The notes below the pieces were generated by a model that saw only the letters and a list, made by a program, of their open reading frames with translations, did no database searches and was not told the origin of the DNA. A program made the translations under genes and the position numbers. A stretch of DNA of 28,381 nt from Oscillospiraceae bacterium (lineage in GTDB: Bacteria; Bacillota; Clostridia; Oscillospirales; Acutalibacteraceae), in the NCBI GenBank assembly GCA_902761265.1, contig CACWJV010000002.1:1-28381 (forward strand), written 5' to 3'. Below are positions 7,662 through 15,230 of this stretch, piece by piece (position 1 is the first letter of the stretch; each line of letters begins with the position of its first letter).

Positions 7662-8874
7662 CCTTTCCTTCGGTCAAAGTGACGTCTTCGGCGCGGCAAC
7701 GCACAGCGCCGTCGGCAAAACGCAAAGACAGCGTCTGCCCTGTTTGCACCTTTGCGGCAGCGCGCACCAAAAGGCCGTTTTCGTCCTGGGCCAACGTGTA
7801 GCCGCGGGCGAGCGTACGCAGCGGGCTTGTCATCTCGAGCTTTTGGGCAAGCGCACCCAGCGCGTCCGCATAGGGGCGCAGCAGGGCTTGTCCGCCGGAC
7901 AACAGCCGTTCTTTTTGCTGCTGCAGCTTCGCTTCCATCAGCGACAACCGCATTTTGGGGCTTTGCTGCCGGAGCCGGTGACAAAGCGCTTCGAGCCGCA
8001 GGGCTTTGTTTTGGTGTTTGTCGAGCACACGTTCCGTCAGCCGGTCGAGCATCGTATCAAGCTGAAACAGCAGCTCGCGCGTGTCGGGCGACGCCAGCTC
8101 CGCCGCGGCCGAGGGCGTCGGCGCGCGCAGATCCGCCACAAAGTCGGCGATGGTGAAATCGGTTTCGTGCCCCACTGCGGAGATCACGGGGATATGGCTG
8201 TTAAAGATGGCGTGGGCGACGATCTCTTCGTTGAACGCCCACAGATCTTCGATCGAGCCGCCGCCGCGGCCGACGATCAAAACGTCCGCCGCCTGAAGCT
8301 CATTGAACTGCGCGATCGCTTCGGCGATCTGTGGCGCCGCCGATTCTCCCTGCACCTGCACGCCGCAAAAGACGATTGCCGCAAACGGAAACCGCCGCTC
8401 GAGCACATTGAGAATGTCGTGCACCGCAGCGCCCGTCGGCGACGTGATCACGCCGATACGCGACGGCAAAGACGGAATCGGCTTTTTGTGGAGCGGATCG
8501 AACAGCCCCATCTCTTCAAGCTTTTTCTTGCGCTGCTCAAACGCCACGCTCAGATCGCCCGCGCCGTCGGGCTGCATATCGTCGCAATAAAGCTGATAGA
8601 CCCCGTCGCGCTCAAACAGCGAGATGGAGCCGCGGATAATCACGCGCATCCCGTCTTCGGGCAAAAAGCGCAGCCGCTGCGCCGCGGAGCGGAACATCAC
8701 CGCCTTCAGGGCGGCTTTTTCGTCCTTGAGGGTAAAATAGAAATGTCCGGTGCGGTAGTGGTTCGTGAAGTTTGAAATCTCGCCGCACACGAAAATATGC
8801 TGTAAATTGTCATCGCCGTCCAGCACGGCTTTTAAGTAGGTATTGATCTGGGAAACGGTCAAAACTGACGACAT
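7654..8874 (-). CDS. xseA: Exodeoxyribonuclease VII large subunit
   Basis: XseA is the catalytic subunit of exonuclease VII. The 406-residue protein has an N-terminal OB-fold (about 5-105, including VCGEISNFTNHYRTGHFYF), then the conserved catalytic core with SRIGVITSPTGAAVHDI at 138-154, VGRGGGSIEDLWAFNEE at 201-217 and the nuclease motif SAVGHETDFTIADFVADLRA at 232-251, and a helical C-terminal region. The length is toward the short side for the family. GGGAG lies seven bases before the ATG, and the gene follows the TsaD-like stop by four bases, so the two are translated from one message. The E. coli enzyme is cytoplasmic, and nothing here suggests otherwise. Confidence 0.97.
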   Translation of the reverse strand: MSSVLTVSQINTYLKAVLDGDDNLQHIFVCGEISNFTNHYRTGHFYFTLKDEKAALKAVMFRSAAQRLRFLPEDGMRVIIRGSISLFERDGVYQLYCDDMQPDGAGDLSVAFEQRKKKLEEMGLFDPLHKKPIPSLPSRIGVITSPTGAAVHDILNVLERRFPFAAIVFCGVQVQGESAAPQIAEAIAQFNELQAADVLIVGRGGGSIEDLWAFNEEIVAHAIFNSHIPVISAVGHETDFTIADFVADLRAPTPSAAAELASPDTRELLFQLDTMLDRLTERVLDKHQNKALRLEALCHRLRQQSPKMRLSLMEAKLQQQKERLLSGGQALLRPYADALGALAQKLEMTSPLRTLARGYTLAQDENGLLVRAAAKVQTGQTLSLRFADGAVRCRAEDVTLTEGKDA

Positions 8875-8878
8875 GGGT

Positions 8879-9805
8879 TCACTCCCGTTCGTGTTTTAAA
8901 AATCCGATGATCGCGGTGCCCGCGGCGTTGTCGGCCGACAGCGCGGGCGGCGCAAAAAAGGCGCCGAAACGCTTTGTAAAGCGTTCGCGGATCATGGTAT
9001 TCGACATCACGCCGCCGGCATACAGCAGCGGCAGAGGTTCTTTTTCAAGCAGCGACTCGGTCATTTTTTCGAGCGAAATCGCCACGGATTCGAGGCAGAA
9101 TTTAGCGATATCCGCGGGCGGCTCGCCGGCGTCCAGCATCTTTTTGCACCGGTTTTCGATCCCGGAAAGACTCGGGCAGCCGTCTTTGAGCGTCGGGCGG
9201 ATGCGGAAGGAGCGGTCGCTTTGGGCTGCCAGGGTTTCAAGCGCGGCGCCGCAGGGAAACTGCAGACCGAGCATCACGCCCGTGCGGTCGATCGCCTGCC
9301 CCGCTTTGAGATCGAGCGATTGCGCGACGAGCGTGCAGGAAAAGATCTCGTCTTTGTCCGGCTGTACCAAAACCGCCTCCGTTGTACCGCCGGAAACGTG
9401 AAAGGCGTAAAACGGCTCGTGCAGCAGATCGAGTTTTCCCGCGCCGAACGCAGCCGCCGCGATGTGGCCGTGCTGATGCGACGTTGAATAAAACGGCACG
9501 CCGAGCGCTTTGGCCGTGATCTGTGCGGCTCCCGCGCCGACCAAAAAGCACGGCATATAGGAGCCCTCCTGCATCCGCGGCCGGTCGGACGCACAGACGG
9601 CGTCGATCGGTCCGCAGTCGCCGCCCAGCGCGTCAACCAGCGCCGGGAGCTGCACGGTGTGGTGAAATACACATTCGCTTTGCCGCAGTCCCCTTGCGCC
9701 CGCCGGCACGGGCAGCAGCTTTTTTTGCTGCCGGACAGTCATAGTGCCGGAATCGAACAGCGCCGCCGAGGTCGTATAGTTGCTGGTGTCAAAACCGAGG
9801 AACAT
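8879..9805 (-). CDS. TsaD/Kae1-like (peptidase M22 family) paralogue
   Basis: This 308-residue protein belongs to the ASKHA-fold family that contains TsaD, the enzyme that makes t6A in tRNA. An N-terminal GFDTSNYTTSAAL (4-16) replaces the usual TSCDET pattern. The metal site is present: His110 and His114 in STSHQHGHIAA and Asp292 in SADNAAG. HVSGGTTEAVLV (136-147) and YAGGVMSN (262-269) match phosphate-binding loops. The TsaD signature DDAAGEAFDK is changed to LKAGQAIDRTG. It is therefore a divergent paralogue, not the housekeeping TsaD, and its substrate is unknown. ATG at 9811 overlaps the nusB stop, but an AGAGG site fits ATG at 9805 better, so that start is used. It is translationally linked to nusB and xseA. 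Confidence 0.85.
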   Translation of the reverse strand: MFLGFDTSNYTTSAALFDSGTMTVRQQKKLLPVPAGARGLRQSECVFHHTVQLPALVDALGGDCGPIDAVCASDRPRMQEGSYMPCFLVGAGAAQITAKALGVPFYSTSHQHGHIAAAAFGAGKLDLLHEPFYAFHVSGGTTEAVLVQPDKDEIFSCTLVAQSLDLKAGQAIDRTGVMLGLQFPCGAALETLAAQSDRSFRIRPTLKDGCPSLSGIENRCKKMLDAGEPPADIAKFCLESVAISLEKMTESLLEKEPLPLLYAGGVMSNTMIRERFTKRFGAFFAPPALSADNAAGTAIIGFLKHERE

Positions 9806-9807
9806 GC

Positions 9808-10206
9808 TCATGCCTCTTTGGCACGCGCCACGGAGCCGAGCACACCGTTGATATAGGACGCTTCCTTTTGTTCGGAATATTTCTTGGTGATTTCCACCGC
9901 TTCGTTGATCGCCACGCCGTCGGGCACGTCGGAATAAAGGATCTCATAGACGCCCAGCCGCAAAATCGCCCGCGCCACACGCGAAATGCGCGCGTGGGAC
10001 CAGCCGACGAGATACTGTTCGATTGTCTCGTCGATCTTCGGCAGATTGTCAAACACGTCTTTGACGGTGCGTGTCACAAAACGGTTGACCTCAAAAAACT
10101 CGGATTCCGCCGCGCTGTCAATGATTTCGTCGAGCGGCGTTTCGTCCTGAAAGCTCTTTTCAAATATGATGATGAAGGCGACCTCTCTCGCTTCGTGTCG
10201 TTTCAT
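9808..10206 (-). CDS. nusB: Transcription antitermination factor NusB
   Basis: NusB is a small all-helical RNA-binding protein that pairs with NusE (S10) on boxA of rRNA leaders to support antitermination. The 132 residues show the family pattern: an N-terminal KRHEAREVAFIIIFEK, a central RFVTRTVKDVF, and the strongly conserved tail ISRVARAILRLGVYEILY followed by DVPDGVAINEAVEITKKY. It is the first gene of a compact seven-gene run reaching tlyA and follows an extended -10 sigma-A promoter. The ribosome site is modest (AGGA a few bases before the ATG). In Bacillus folD lies between nusB and xseA; here the M22-family gene stands in that place. Confidence 0.95.
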   Translation of the reverse strand: MKRHEAREVAFIIIFEKSFQDETPLDEIIDSAAESEFFEVNRFVTRTVKDVFDNLPKIDETIEQYLVGWSHARISRVARAILRLGVYEILYSDVPDGVAINEAVEITKKYSEQKEASYINGVLGSVARAKEA

Positions 10207-10255
10207 ACGATCCTGCCCTTTCCTTCGCGTTGCATTTTTTTACATAAGCTTTAGT

Positions 10256-10284
10256 ATTATAACACATTTTTTGCATAATAACAA
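10256..10284 (-). promoter_or_regulatory. Sigma-A promoter for the nusB–tlyA unit
   Basis: On the minus strand, TTGTTA (10284-10279), a 17-nt spacer and a perfect TATAAT (10261-10256) lie 50 nt before nusB. A TG one base before the -10 makes it an extended -10 promoter. The surroundings are AT-rich. I saw no hairpin terminator between the spoIIIAH stop and this promoter, so spoIIIA read-through into nusB during sporulation is possible. Confidence 0.8.
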
Positions 10285-10321
10285 CTCTTTTTGCTTTTAT
10301 TTTTCATCTTTGTGCGTTTCT

Positions 10322-10897
10322 TTATTTCGCCTCGATAATCGTCAGATTGTCCGCTGTGATCCCGGCGCTTTTGGCAACGATCTCCGCAATCTGCAGCGAC
10401 GTATTTTCGTTGACCGCTCCCGGCTCCACCACAACCTGCGCCGTGTCTTCGCTGAGAACGACAACGCATTCGCCGCCGAGCTTTGCTTTGATCAACGCTT
10501 CGCAGTCGGTCTGCCTTTTTTGCCTTGTATCAAAATCGGAGAGCATCGCCAACAGCTTTTGTTTGCCGGCGTCGTCCATCTTGTCGCTTTCCATCAGCGC
10601 TTCGATCTCGTCCTTTACTTCGTCGCGGTACTGCGACTGCCGCAGCTTTGCGTCGGAAAAATACTGTTTCGCCTTTGCCGCCGTCTCTGCGGCGTCGCCG
10701 CCTTCCTCCGGCGTTTCTTCGGTTGTGCCGGCCACGAGCAGCGAATCGCCCAAATTGCCCTGCACCTCAAGCTGGCTTTCGCCGTCGGGCGCGGCTGCGT
10801 CGGGCTTCGCTTTGGTGTAATACCAGTTGACCGCCACCGCCATTGCGAGCGCAACGGTCAGCGACGCCGCCAGAATCTGTCGTTTTTTGTGTGCCAT
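10322..10897 (-). CDS. spoIIIAH: Stage III sporulation protein AH
   Basis: SpoIIIAH is the mother-cell half of the SpoIIQ–SpoIIIAH channel that joins the mother cell and forespore. The 191-residue protein has one N-terminal membrane segment (about 8-27), a low-complexity Asp/Glu/Ala-rich linker (about 32-75), and a C-terminal ring-building domain (about 85-190) of the YscJ/FliF type. That domain has a long helix EVKDEIEALMESDKM followed by the CEALIKAKLGGECVVVLSED and VNENTSLQIAEIVAKSAGI segments. AAAGGAGG sets the start. It closes the spoIIIA operon, 23 nt after spoIIIAG. It is slightly shorter than the Bacillus protein, mostly in the linker. Confidence 0.95.
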   Translation of the reverse strand: MAHKKRQILAASLTVALAMAVAVNWYYTKAKPDAAAPDGESQLEVQGNLGDSLLVAGTTEETPEEGGDAAETAAKAKQYFSDAKLRQSQYRDEVKDEIEALMESDKMDDAGKQKLLAMLSDFDTRQKRQTDCEALIKAKLGGECVVVLSEDTAQVVVEPGAVNENTSLQIAEIVAKSAGITADNLTIIEAK

Positions 10898-10920
10898 AAA
10901 AAGTCCTCCTTCGTCCGCCG

Positions 10921-11442
10921 CTACATCGGCATGACGCTGATATGATTGGATTTGATATCCAAAAGCGCGCAGAGCGTTTCCACAACCCGCGCACGCACCA
11001 CCGGGTCGCCGCCGCCCTCACAGACCACGGCCGCGCCGGTCACCCGGGGCGTTTCTTCGCGCAAAACAAGGCCGCTTTCCGTTTGGCCGCTTTTGACAAT
11101 CACCACGCTGCGCTTATCCTTGCGGCTGTCGTCCGCGTCCTGCGACGTGTCGGCGTTGACGGCATAGACCGTGTCGCCCTTTGACGCGTAGTGCAGCATC
11201 ACGCGAACGGAGCCCACGCCGCGAATCGCGCCCAAAAGAGCGCACAATTCGTCCTGCGCCGTCTGCATGTCCGTCTGCATATTGTCCGTTTGCGGCGGTT
11301 GTTTCGCTGTCTTTTCGCCGCCTGTCAGCAGCAGCACACCCAGCAGCCCCGCCGCACAAAGCAGCAGCAGCGCCCGCTTTTTGTCCTGCAGCAGCGCGGT
11401 TTTAAGCCCCCGCGCGGTTTGTTTCCACCGTTCCTTTTCCAT
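10921..11442 (-). CDS. spoIIIAG: Stage III sporulation protein AG
   Basis: SpoIIIAG forms a large ring in the intermembrane space between mother cell and forespore. The 173 residues contain a basic cytoplasmic start, a membrane segment at about 23-40, and a ring-building motif split in two: ELCALLGAIRGVGSVRVMLH (65-84) and ARVVETLCALLDIKSNHISV (151-170). Between the halves is a roughly 55-residue beta-rich insertion (about 85-140), as in the Bacillus protein, where the insertion forms a collar. Overall it is about 50 residues shorter than Bacillus SpoIIIAG. It starts one base after the spoIIIAF stop, with GGAGG six bases upstream, so translation is coupled. Confidence 0.93.
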   Translation of the reverse strand: MEKERWKQTARGLKTALLQDKKRALLLLCAAGLLGVLLLTGGEKTAKQPPQTDNMQTDMQTAQDELCALLGAIRGVGSVRVMLHYASKGDTVYAVNADTSQDADDSRKDKRSVVIVKSGQTESGLVLREETPRVTGAAVVCEGGGDPVVRARVVETLCALLDIKSNHISVMPM

Positions 11443-11443
11443 C

Positions 11444-11911
11444 TCAGTCCTCCGTCAAAAGCTCCCAGGAAGTGTGTGCGGCCAAATAGGGACGCAAAAG
11501 CTGTTGCAGATCGTCCCTTGCCAAATTGCCGCGCACGGTGATTTTTTCGGGCGAGATCCCGCCGCTTTCTTCGGCGCATTGCACGCGAACCGTAACGTCC
11601 CGGTATCCCGCTGCGTGCAGCGCATCCGCGATCGCGGTCTCCATCGCCCGGTTTGCCGCCAGCAGCCTTGCGTCGGCGGCGGATTGTTCGAGTGCCTGCG
11701 CGTCGGGCAGATCCGCCGAAAGGATACGGTCCAGCCACGCGCCCGCGCCCGCCGTACTGCGAAGCGGCAGCACCAGCGCATAGAGAAATACAATCGACGT
11801 CAAAACGCGAAACGCGCCCTTGCTTCGCCCCTCCGGCAGCAATGCGCCGACAGCGGCCGACGCGACGGCAACGCCGCAAAGCAGCAGCACCCATGTGCGA
11901 ACCGTATCCAT
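11444..11911 (-). CDS. spoIIIAF: Stage III sporulation protein AF
   Basis: SpoIIIAF is a membrane component of the SpoIIIA complex with a soluble ring-building-type domain. The frame is open far upstream, through the spoIIIAE region, but the gene itself starts at ATG 11911, eight bases after the spoIIIAE stop, with AGGTGG just before it. The 155-residue product has two membrane segments (about 6-26 and 33-52), a helical linker, and a C-terminal alpha/beta domain (about 85-150) including MAETAI-like helices and VTVRVQCAEESGGISPEKI. It is clearly shorter than the Bacillus protein (about 206). Identification rests on the membrane layout plus its position between AE and AG. Confidence 0.9.
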   Translation of the reverse strand: MDTVRTWVLLLCGVAVASAAVGALLPEGRSKGAFRVLTSIVFLYALVLPLRSTAGAGAWLDRILSADLPDAQALEQSAADARLLAANRAMETAIADALHAAGYRDVTVRVQCAEESGGISPEKITVRGNLARDDLQQLLRPYLAAHTSWELLTED

Positions 11912-11919
11912 GCGCCCAC

Positions 11920-13032
11920 CTACCTTTGCAATTGCAGCGTCAGGCCCGTCGTGATCAGCAGCACAAAGCATTCGAAAAACACCAGCAAAAGCAGCAGCCG
12001 TACACCGCAGGCAAACGCGTTGTAGAGCACCGAGAGCCGGTTTTCGCCGAGCATGGATGCGATCGACGAAAGCACGCCGCAGCCGATCCGCCCAAGCAAA
12101 AGCTGCAGCAGCACCGGCAGATGCAGCACCAGAAGCACCAAAAACGCAAACACAATCGCCGAACCTCTGATAAGATCTATACTCCCCAAAACCGCCGAAT
12201 ATGCATCGCTGACGGCAGAGCCGACCACCGGCACGAGCGACCCGAGCAAAAAGCGCACGCTTTTGCCCGCCGCGCTGTCTGCCGCCCCGGCAATCACCTG
12301 GCGAAACGAGAGCACGCCCGAAAACGCACCGGACACAAGTCCCAGCACCACGCCGCTCACTTTGTTGACCGCGCCGAGAAACGCCGGTGTGTTGACCGTT
12401 TCGTTCAGCGAAAACGAAACGGCAAGGCAAAAGAACAGTCCGAGCAGCGGCACGCACCAGCCGGACGCAAACAGCGAAATTCCCTGCGCCAGCGCAAAGC
12501 ACAGCGTCTGATAGCTCAACGCTGCGCCCGGCCGCCCCGAAAACGCCAGCAAGCCCGCATAGACCGGAATAAAGCCCTGCATAAACACCCCCGCCGTTTT
12601 CAGCACCGCCGCGGCCGCCGACACAAAAGTGTGCAGCGACGAAGCCGTCACAACCGTCACTGCACACAGCGACAACAGCCCAAACGCGTCGGCGCCGTCG
12701 GTTTTGGGGATCAGCGTCCGCAAAAAGACGAGCAGCATCAGCAGCGTCAGCGACACGGCGAACGACCGGCTTTGCTTTTGCAAAGACCGGCGCAGCGTAT
12801 CGGAAAAGAACGCGCGGACGCTGCGCCACGAGACGTCGAACACCTTCGTTGCGGAAAAATCCGTCAAGCCGAAATCCTCGAGCGTTTCCATCGTTTCGCC
12901 GTCCACAAGCGAAAACAAACGCTCGCCCGTTTTTGCCGCCGCGTCGCCCAGTTCGTCCTGCGCCGCAAACGCGGGAAACGAAAGCAGCGAAAGCAGCAGC
13001 GCCACCGCCAAAAACAACCCCGCCTTTTTCAT
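11920..13032 (-). CDS. spoIIIAE: Stage III sporulation protein AE
   Basis: SpoIIIAE is the largest integral membrane protein of the SpoIIIA complex. It probably forms the transmembrane gate or transporter part of the feeding tube. Read from ATG 13032, the 370 residues begin with a clear signal peptide (KKAGLFLAVALLLSLLSFPA then FAAQ), an acidic soluble segment (about 24-90), and then about seven membrane helices. GSLVPVVGSAVSDAY and the proline-containing VFMQGFIPVYAGLLAF are conserved-looking loops. The frame stays open 57 codons upstream, but the correct start is the ATG overlapping the spoIIIAD stop as ATGA. It has only a weak ribosome site, so it depends on coupling. Confidence 0.95.
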   Translation of the reverse strand: MKKAGLFLAVALLLSLLSFPAFAAQDELGDAAAKTGERLFSLVDGETMETLEDFGLTDFSATKVFDVSWRSVRAFFSDTLRRSLQKQSRSFAVSLTLLMLLVFLRTLIPKTDGADAFGLLSLCAVTVVTASSLHTFVSAAAAVLKTAGVFMQGFIPVYAGLLAFSGRPGAALSYQTLCFALAQGISLFASGWCVPLLGLFFCLAVSFSLNETVNTPAFLGAVNKVSGVVLGLVSGAFSGVLSFRQVIAGAADSAAGKSVRFLLGSLVPVVGSAVSDAYSAVLGSIDLIRGSAIVFAFLVLLVLHLPVLLQLLLGRIGCGVLSSIASMLGENRLSVLYNAFACGVRLLLLLVFFECFVLLITTGLTLQLQR

Positions 13033-13418
13033 CCCGCAAACCCCGCCACGATCTCGATCACCTGGGTCAGCAGCGGCAGCGCCGGCAGCAAAGTGCAGAC
13101 CCGGCCGCCAAACAGCACCGCCGTCGCCAGCGATTCGTTGCCGCTGTCCTTGCACACCGCCGCGCAAAACCCGGTTGCCGCACAGACCGCCGCGCCTTTG
13201 CACAACGCCGAAAGCAGCGCCGCGGGCAGTTGAAACTGCGCAAACGATTGCTGCAATTGCGCCGCAGAGTCCTTGACCGCCGGCAATACGGCAGACAGCA
13301 CCAGCACCGCCGCACCGAGCTGCAGCGGCAGCACCAGCTCCGGCCGGTGGCTTTTTAAAAGTACCGACGCAATCGCCGCCGCCACCGCCAGCGCGCCGAG
13401 CTTGACCGCGGCGCTCAA
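13029..13418 (-). CDS. spoIIIAD: Stage III sporulation protein AD
   Basis: SpoIIIAD is a small polytopic membrane protein of the SpoIIIA complex, related to SpoIIIAC. The 129 residues show about four hydrophobic segments and the family pattern CKDSGNESLATAVLFGGRV before a final membrane stretch LPLLTQVIEIVAG. The start is unusual. The only start codon that fits is TTG at 13418, which shares bases with the spoIIIAC stop (TTGA). There is no strong ribosome site, which implies that ribosomes finishing spoIIIAC restart here. Alignment by eye to the Bacillus N-terminus supports this start. It overlaps spoIIIAE by four bases at the other end. Confidence 0.93.
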   Translation of the reverse strand: MSAAVKLGALAVAAAIASVLLKSHRPELVLPLQLGAAVLVLSAVLPAVKDSAAQLQQSFAQFQLPAALLSALCKGAAVCAATGFCAAVCKDSGNESLATAVLFGGRVCTLLPALPLLTQVIEIVAGFAG

Positions 13419-13609
13419 AACGACACCAGATCTTTCACCGCGTCAAACAGCGCGGAGATCTGCGGCAAAATCATCAGCAGCACCAGGATCACGCCCATCA
13501 ATGTGGTGAGCGTTGTATATTCGCCCTTGTCCGCCCGCTGCAAAATCTGGTTGAGCACCGACACGAGCACGCCGACCGCCGCAATTTTCAAAATCAGTTC
13601 AATTTCCAT
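13415..13609 (-). CDS. spoIIIAC: Stage III sporulation protein AC
   Basis: SpoIIIAC is a 64-residue membrane protein with two hydrophobic helices (about 5-22 and 34-55) around the short polar loop NQILQRADKGEYTT, which is strongly conserved in this family. It forms part of the SpoIIIA channel in the outer forespore membrane. The start ATG has GGAG seven bases upstream and follows the spoIIIAB stop by 12 nt. Its stop overlaps the TTG start of spoIIIAD. The length is normal (Bacillus 68). Confidence 0.95.
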   Translation of the reverse strand: MEIELILKIAAVGVLVSVLNQILQRADKGEYTTLTTLMGVILVLLMILPQISALFDAVKDLVSF

Positions 13610-13621
13610 GGATAAACTCCG

Positions 13622-14125
13622 TCAAAGGATCATAATAAACAGAACGCACCCGACGCACAGCCCGCACACGCGGCACAGCCCCACACTGTTTTTTTGCTGC
13701 GTTTGCGCTTGAGATAGCGACGTTTGCAACACCTGCAGCGTAATTGCAATCGCCTGTTTTTGTCCGTCAAGATCGGTTGTGCCGAGCACGGCGCCGAGCT
13801 GCAGCAGATGCGCCGTTTCCCACGGCTGCAGCAAAGTTTGTACACTGCCCGCCGCCGCGCGCCACGCGCCGCCAAGGCTTTCGCCGCTTTCCAGCGCCGC
13901 AGCGCATACACGCAAAAAGCCGAACGAGAGAAACGGCGCCTCTTTTCCCAGCGCAGACAGCATGTCCGGCAGCGGCACGCGCGAAAAAGAAAGCGCCAGC
14001 TCCATCCGCCCGAGAAGAAGCGTCAACAGCCGCAGCGTTTTGCAGCGCCGCATACGGTTGCCCGCCGCCAAAAAGCCTGCCGCCGCGCTACAAAGAAACG
14101 CCGCTGTGGCCGCTGTCCAGTTCAC
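13622..14125 (-). CDS. spoIIIAB: Stage III sporulation protein AB (GTG start)
   Basis: SpoIIIAB resembles the type II secretion/type IV pilus GspF-like inner-membrane platform and anchors the SpoIIIA ATPase. The 167 residues start with a membrane segment (about 5-24), continue with a helical cytoplasmic part with LLTLLLGRMELALSFSRVPL and LGTTDLDGQKQAI, and end in a second membrane segment. An ATG-type start exists at 14152, but AGGAG sits exactly seven bases before the GTG at 14125, which also matches the family start. The gene overlaps spoIIIAA by 38 nt. The LG..D.E-type pattern of the family appears as LGTTDLDGQ. Confidence 0.9.
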   Translation of the reverse strand: MNWTAATAAFLCSAAAGFLAAGNRMRRCKTLRLLTLLLGRMELALSFSRVPLPDMLSALGKEAPFLSFGFLRVCAAALESGESLGGAWRAAAGSVQTLLQPWETAHLLQLGAVLGTTDLDGQKQAIAITLQVLQTSLSQAQTQQKNSVGLCRVCGLCVGCVLFIMIL

Positions 14126-15053
14126 AAAGCAGCTCCTTTCGCGAAAATACACCGGCTATTTTGCCCGGCGCTTCGGCGCCCCGCAGCAGCACCACCGTTT
14201 CAAACCCGCACCGTTCGAGCAAATACCGGAACAGTCCGCGCGAAAGCAGATCCCGTTTGCTGCCGGCGTGGATACTCGCCAAAAACCGCACGCCGGTGTT
14301 GACGCCGGTTTCAATCGCCGCGGCCTCCTCCATCGTTGCCACCTCGTCGCAAACGATGAGATGCGGCGAAAACGTGCGTACTGCCATCGGCACCGCAAGA
14401 CGCCCCGGGTAGGCGCTGAACACATCGCAGTTGACGCCCGGACGGCTGTTTTTCGGAAACAGCTCGCACCGCGGATCGAGCACGGCGATTTTGAACCGCC
14501 GGCCGGACGCAAACGACGAAAGCTGTCTTGCAAGATCGCGCAACAGTGTGGTTTTGCCCGACGACGGCGCACCGGCGATCAGCACGCTTTGCGGCTGATC
14601 CGGTTGAAACAGCTCCAACAGGCCGTCCGCACAGCCGGGAATGTCGCGCGCTACGCGCACGTTCAGCGCCGTGATTTCGCGGACCGATACAATGTTGCCG
14701 TTCTCGTCGCATACCGCGGTGCCGGCAACACCCACACGGTCGCCGCCGTTTGTTGCAACATACCCCTGTGTCATGGCCCGGATGTGGGTATGTACTGAAT
14801 AGTTGCACAAGCGGTGAAACGTGTCGGAAAGCTGTTCCGCCGTGCAGTACAGCGCCGTATCCAGCTTCGAGACCGAAAGGGTGCCGTCGCGCTGCAAAAG
14901 CGCGCTGCCGCTCTTTCCGAACAGCACCACCGGTTGTTCGGCGCGCAAACGGATTTCAAACGTGTCCCGCTGTGCCGGCTCGTCCAGCATCAGCAGCACG
15001 CTGCGGATCCCCGGCGACAGGAAAGAGACCGCCTTTTCAAAGCAAGCGTCCAT
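14088..15053 (-). CDS. spoIIIAA: Stage III sporulation protein AA (ATPase)
   Basis: SpoIIIAA is a secretion-type AAA ATPase that powers the mother-cell/forespore channel. The 321-residue protein has an N-terminal domain followed by Walker A GAPSSGKTT at 161-169, a conserved DPRCEL at 193-198, Walker B LIVCDEV at 232-238, and SIHAG at 260-264. ATG 15059 touches the AAAGGAGG ribosome site, so the next ATG, 15053, six bases after it, is taken as the start. It is the first gene of the eight-gene operon. In Bacillus the operon is read by sigma-E. On this strand CATACATG lies near 15174-15167 and resembles a sigma-E -10, but no matching -35 box stands at the right distance. Confidence 0.96.
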   Translation of the reverse strand: MDACFEKAVSFLSPGIRSVLLMLDEPAQRDTFEIRLRAEQPVVLFGKSGSALLQRDGTLSVSKLDTALYCTAEQLSDTFHRLCNYSVHTHIRAMTQGYVATNGGDRVGVAGTAVCDENGNIVSVREITALNVRVARDIPGCADGLLELFQPDQPQSVLIAGAPSSGKTTLLRDLARQLSSFASGRRFKIAVLDPRCELFPKNSRPGVNCDVFSAYPGRLAVPMAVRTFSPHLIVCDEVATMEEAAAIETGVNTGVRFLASIHAGSKRDLLSRGLFRYLLERCGFETVVLLRGAEAPGKIAGVFSRKELLCELDSGHSGVSL

Positions 15054-15147
15054 ACACATCCTCCTTTCGTTACACCCTATGCGCCGCAGCCGACGGTTAG
15101 AACGCAGGAAACAAATTGAAATTTCTGTTTCAAAACTGTGAAAACGC

Positions 15148-15176
15148 TTGAATCATCGCCGCAAATCATGTATGAT
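15148..15176 (+). promoter_or_regulatory. Sigma-A promoter for the YfhO-type gene
   Basis: TTGAAT (15148-15153), a 17-nt spacer and TATGAT (15171-15176) lie 55 nt before the YfhO start. They sit in the divergent gap shared with spoIIIAA, so any promoter for spoIIIA must overlap or adjoin it. Confidence 0.65.
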
Positions 15177-15230
15177 ATAAAGCGTATATATCTATAATGC
15201 GTACAATTCCTTTTTGAAAGAAGGGCTTTT

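Noticed and set aside
8879..9805. Calling the M22-family gene tsaD or a sialoglycoprotein endopeptidase
   Set aside because: Key TsaD segments are changed, and the old endopeptidase name is not supported for this family.
11444..13039. 531-codon minus-strand frame covering spoIIIAE and spoIIIAF
   Set aside because: Only its last 155 codons are a real gene (spoIIIAF). The earlier part is the out-of-frame shadow of spoIIIAE.
11653..13233. 526-codon plus-strand frame over the spoIIIA operon
   Set aside because: Antisense to spoIIIAD-AF, composed mainly of Arg, Gln, His and Pro, with no recognisable domain or ribosome site.
15167..15174. CATACATG as a sigma-E -10 for spoIIIA
   Set aside because: The -10 resemblance is fair, but no convincing -35 box stands 14-15 nt upstream, so it is not listed as a feature.
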